Of a DNA stretch of 6,109 nucleotides, positions 4,446 to 6,109 are shown piece by piece; the stretch's first letter is position 1, and each line of letters opens with the position of its first letter. The notes beneath the pieces were generated by a model. That model was not told the origin of the DNA, did not search any database, and saw only the letters and a list, made by a program, of their open reading frames with translations. Source of the DNA: Actinomycetota bacterium (GTDB lineage Bacteria; Actinomycetota; Actinomycetes; Actinomycetales; Cellulomonadaceae). Made by a program: the position numbers and the translations under genes. The stretch is from positions 1-6,109 of the forward strand of contig JAHIJU010000011.1 in assembly GCA_018898235.1 (NCBI GenBank), given 5' to 3'.

Positions 4446-6109
4446 TACCGCCGCGCGACCACCGCGGGCGCCCGCCGGAGCCCGCGACGACCGACCCGGT
4501 GCAGACCTGCGCCGAGCAGCAGCAGCCCGGTCGCACACGCGAGGACCGGTCCCGGTGCGGCACCGGTGGCGGCCAGCGTCCCGGTGGTGCTCGCAGCCCC
4601 CGCGGTGGTGGCGGGTGCCGAGACGGTGACCGGGGCGCTGAGCACCTGGGTCCCGCCCAGCAGCACGATGAGCGTGTGGTTGCCGGCGACGACCGAGCCC
4701 GGGAGCGCGAGGTCGACCTCGACCGAACCGGTGGCGTCGGTGGTGAACGAGCCGAGCGCCACCGGGGTGGAGTGCAGCTCCAGCTGGTACGTGGTCAGCG
4801 GCGTCAGCCCGTGCAGGGTGACCGTGAGCCGCCCGCCGACGGTCGTCGAGACCGCGCCGTCGGCGGTGTCGGTCTGCACCCAGCGCACACCGACGGCCCG
4901 GCTCGGAGCGGTGCCGATCACGAAGTCCGCATACCCGGCCCGGTGGGCCGTCGTCTCGACGTAGACGTAGGAGCCGATGTCGGAGTCGGTGGGTGTGTAG
5001 GTCGTCCCGGTGACGCCGATGAGGAGGGTGCCGACGGGGTTGTCGACGCTCGCCCGGAACCAGCGGTAGGTCATCGTGGTCGGCGTGGGTGCCCAGGAGT
5101 CGGCGTGGGCGTCGACGGTGTAGGCCGCGCCCGCCAGTCCGGCGCCGGTGAGCGTCGGGGTCGGTGCGGTCGTGAACGAGGCCAGGGCGACTGCGCCGGT
5201 GAGGTTCGAGGCGGCCTCGTAGCTCTGCGTGTTCGCCCGGGTTGCCGAGGCGACCACGTAGAGCTGCGTGCCGAGGTCGGCGGAGGTCGGGGTGTAGGAG
5301 GTGCCGGTGGCCCCGGTGATCTCGACGTCCGGCGTCCGGTACCACTGGTAGGAGACCGCGTCCGCCGCGGGGCTGAAGGTCGGTGCGGTCAGGGTCAGCG
5401 CGACGCCGAACGTCGCTGCGGACGGGACCGTGAGGTTCGTGACGGGTGCCAGTGCGGCCAGGGCGACGGTGCCGGACAGGTTCGAGCCGACGACGTACGA
5501 CTGGTACCCGGCACGGCTCGCCGTGGCCTCCAGGTAGAGCGACCGCCCCAGCAGATCGGGGGTCGGGGTGAAGGTCAGCGAGGTCGCACCCGCGATGGGC
5601 GTCCCGTCCGATGTGAACCACTGGTAGGCGATCGCGTCCGGGGTGGGGCTCAGGTCCGGTGCGGTGGCGGTGGCCGTGGCGCCGACCCGCAGCCCGCCGG
5701 TGATCGCCGGGGCGCTGGTGAGGGTGAGCCCACCGGACCCGACGGCACCGATCCACGTCGAGGCGACCTCGCTCGTGGTGTATCCGGCGAGGGTCGCGGC
5801 GGCCTGGACGTAGAGCGTGCGGCCGAGGTCGGCGATGGTGAGCTCGTACGTGGTCCCGGTGCCGAGGACGGCGCCGCCGGACACGTCGTACCAGGTGTAG
5901 GTCACGGCACTCGGCGTCGGTGACCAGGCCGACGCGGCCGTCGTCGCCGTGAGCGTCTGGCCGATGTGGGCCGTGCCGCTGACGGCCAGCGTGCCGGGCG
6001 CGGTGAACGTGCCGGGGACGATCGTGGTCTGGGCCGAGACGACGTAGTTGCTCGAACCGTCGGTGAGCGTCACCGTCGCGAACAGGTAGGTGTTGGCCGT
6101 GGTCTGCCC
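4445..6109 (-). CDS. Sortase-anchored cell-surface protein with Ig-like repeats (5' end outside window)
   Basis: The frame is open to the right edge and encodes 554 residues here. The N-terminus and any signal peptide lie beyond 6109. At least four Ig-like repeats (about residues 38-126, 127-217, 218-312 and 314-406) share a Y-[TQR]-W-[YF] core, a GxT-x-Y/F-x-[LP]-T segment, D-[LI]-G and LYV/YVYV strands, and a closing aGY. A different beta-rich domain follows (about 408-497, with LHSTPVALGSFTTDATGS), of a kind common near the C-terminus of actinobacterial wall proteins. A Thr/Ala/Ser-rich linker leads to LAATG (512-516), a hydrophobic helix (about 518-536) and an Arg-rich tail ending in VVARR. 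This is the standard layout of a wall-sorting signal. LAxTG is the motif favoured by class E sortases of high-GC Gram-positives. The protein is inferred to be exported and covalently attached to peptidoglycan, perhaps as an adhesin or stalk. Its ligand is unknown. No sortase gene is in the window. Confidence 0.92.
   Translation of the reverse strand, partial: GQTTANTYLFATVTLTDGSSNYVVSAQTTIVPGTFTAPGTLAVSGTAHIGQTLTATTAASAWSPTPSAVTYTWYDVSGGAVLGTGTTYELTIADLGRTLYVQAAATLAGYTTSEVASTWIGAVGSGGLTLTSAPAITGGLRVGATATATAPDLSPTPDAIAYQWFTSDGTPIAGATSLTFTPTPDLLGRSLYLEATASRAGYQSYVVGSNLSGTVALAALAPVTNLTVPSAATFGVALTLTAPTFSPAADAVSYQWYRTPDVEITGATGTSYTPTSADLGTQLYVVASATRANTQSYEAASNLTGAVALASFTTAPTPTLTGAGLAGAAYTVDAHADSWAPTPTTMTYRWFRASVDNPVGTLLIGVTGTTYTPTDSDIGSYVYVETTAHRAGYADFVIGTAPSRAVGVRWVQTDTADGAVSTTVGGRLTVTLHGLTPLTTYQLELHSTPVALGSFTTDATGSVEVDLALPGSVVAGNHTLIVLLGGTQVLSAPVTVSAPATTAGAASTTGTLAATGAAPGPVLACATGLLLLGAGLHRVGRRGLRRAPAVVARR
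4562..4576 (-). other. Codons for the LAATG sortase motif
   Basis: The codons CTG GCC GCC ACC GGT encode LAATG. The motif has Ala in place of the usual Pro of LPxTG and is followed within 20 residues by a hydrophobic helix and an Arg cluster. Cleavage is expected between Thr and Gly, by analogy with known sortases. Confidence 0.82.
4889..5998 (-). repeat. Coding region of four tandem Ig-like protein repeats, about 92 residues each
   Basis: The conserved core tyrosines of YTWY, YQWF, YQWY and YRWF lie 91, 92 and 94 residues apart, giving a DNA period of about 273-282 bp. The repeats have diverged in sequence, with insertions near the fourth (RASVDNPVGTLL), so they look old rather than recently amplified. 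A fifth copy may begin beyond the right edge, since residues 1-37 resemble the end of a strand-rich unit. Confidence 0.8.

Noticed and set aside
4395..5756. Minus-strand frame of 453 codons overlapping the surface-protein gene in another frame
   Set aside because: The product is His/Arg/Asp-rich and without recognisable domains. It mirrors the codon bias of the real frame.
4412..5923. Long plus-strand open frame of 503 codons opposite the surface-protein gene
   Set aside because: Its product is Gly/Arg-dominated with no domain pattern, whereas the minus strand encodes clear Ig-like repeats and a sorting signal. It is a shadow frame of GC-rich DNA.

Overview
The window is very GC-rich, with strong third-position GC in every real gene. 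It carries an iron-box operator of the DtxR/IdeR type, a surface protein ending in an LAxTG-type sortase signal, and GTG starts with GTGA stop/start overlaps. Together these point to a high-GC Gram-positive bacterium (Actinomycetota). The presence of a chemotaxis signalling protein fits a lineage that has chemotaxis genes. The genus cannot be fixed from this sequence alone.

Layout, left to right. Bases 1-60 are the last codons of a plus-strand gene that ends in a hydrophobic helix. A 62-bp convergent gap follows, holding a 15-bp tandem repeat. Then comes a minus-strand iron-uptake operon, read from right to left: feoA (2862-2587), feoB (2590-674) and an Nfu/NifU-like protein (677-123). Both junctions are GTGA overlaps. 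A near-consensus DtxR/IdeR iron box at 2911-2929 lies 48 bp upstream of the feoA start codon, so the operon is most likely repressed when iron is plentiful. FeoB is the membrane ferrous-iron transporter, FeoA is its small SH3-like partner, and the Nfu-like protein, with a CxxC cluster-binding motif, occupies the place where FeoC sits in enterobacteria.

Bases 2930-3463 hold no gene I can support. They do hold the most unexplained feature of the window: four copies of an AT-rich motif, CTGAAATGTCAATG, three exact over 14 bases and one variant, in mixed orientation within 305 bp of otherwise GC-rich DNA. Two copies form an exact 15-bp inverted pair 177 bp apart (outer ends), which resembles the ends of a small mobile element or IS relic. 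A set of regulator sites is the alternative.

To the right are two further minus-strand genes. At 4306-3464 is a short soluble protein made up almost wholly of a chemoreceptor signalling domain with no visible sensor. At 6109-4445 is the 3' part of a gene for a cell-wall protein with at least four Ig-like repeats of about 92 residues, a C-terminal stalk domain and an LAATG sorting signal of the class E sortase type. A perfect GC hairpin overlaps its stop codon and may end transcription. No functional link between the surface protein, the signalling protein and the iron operon is evident beyond shared strand.
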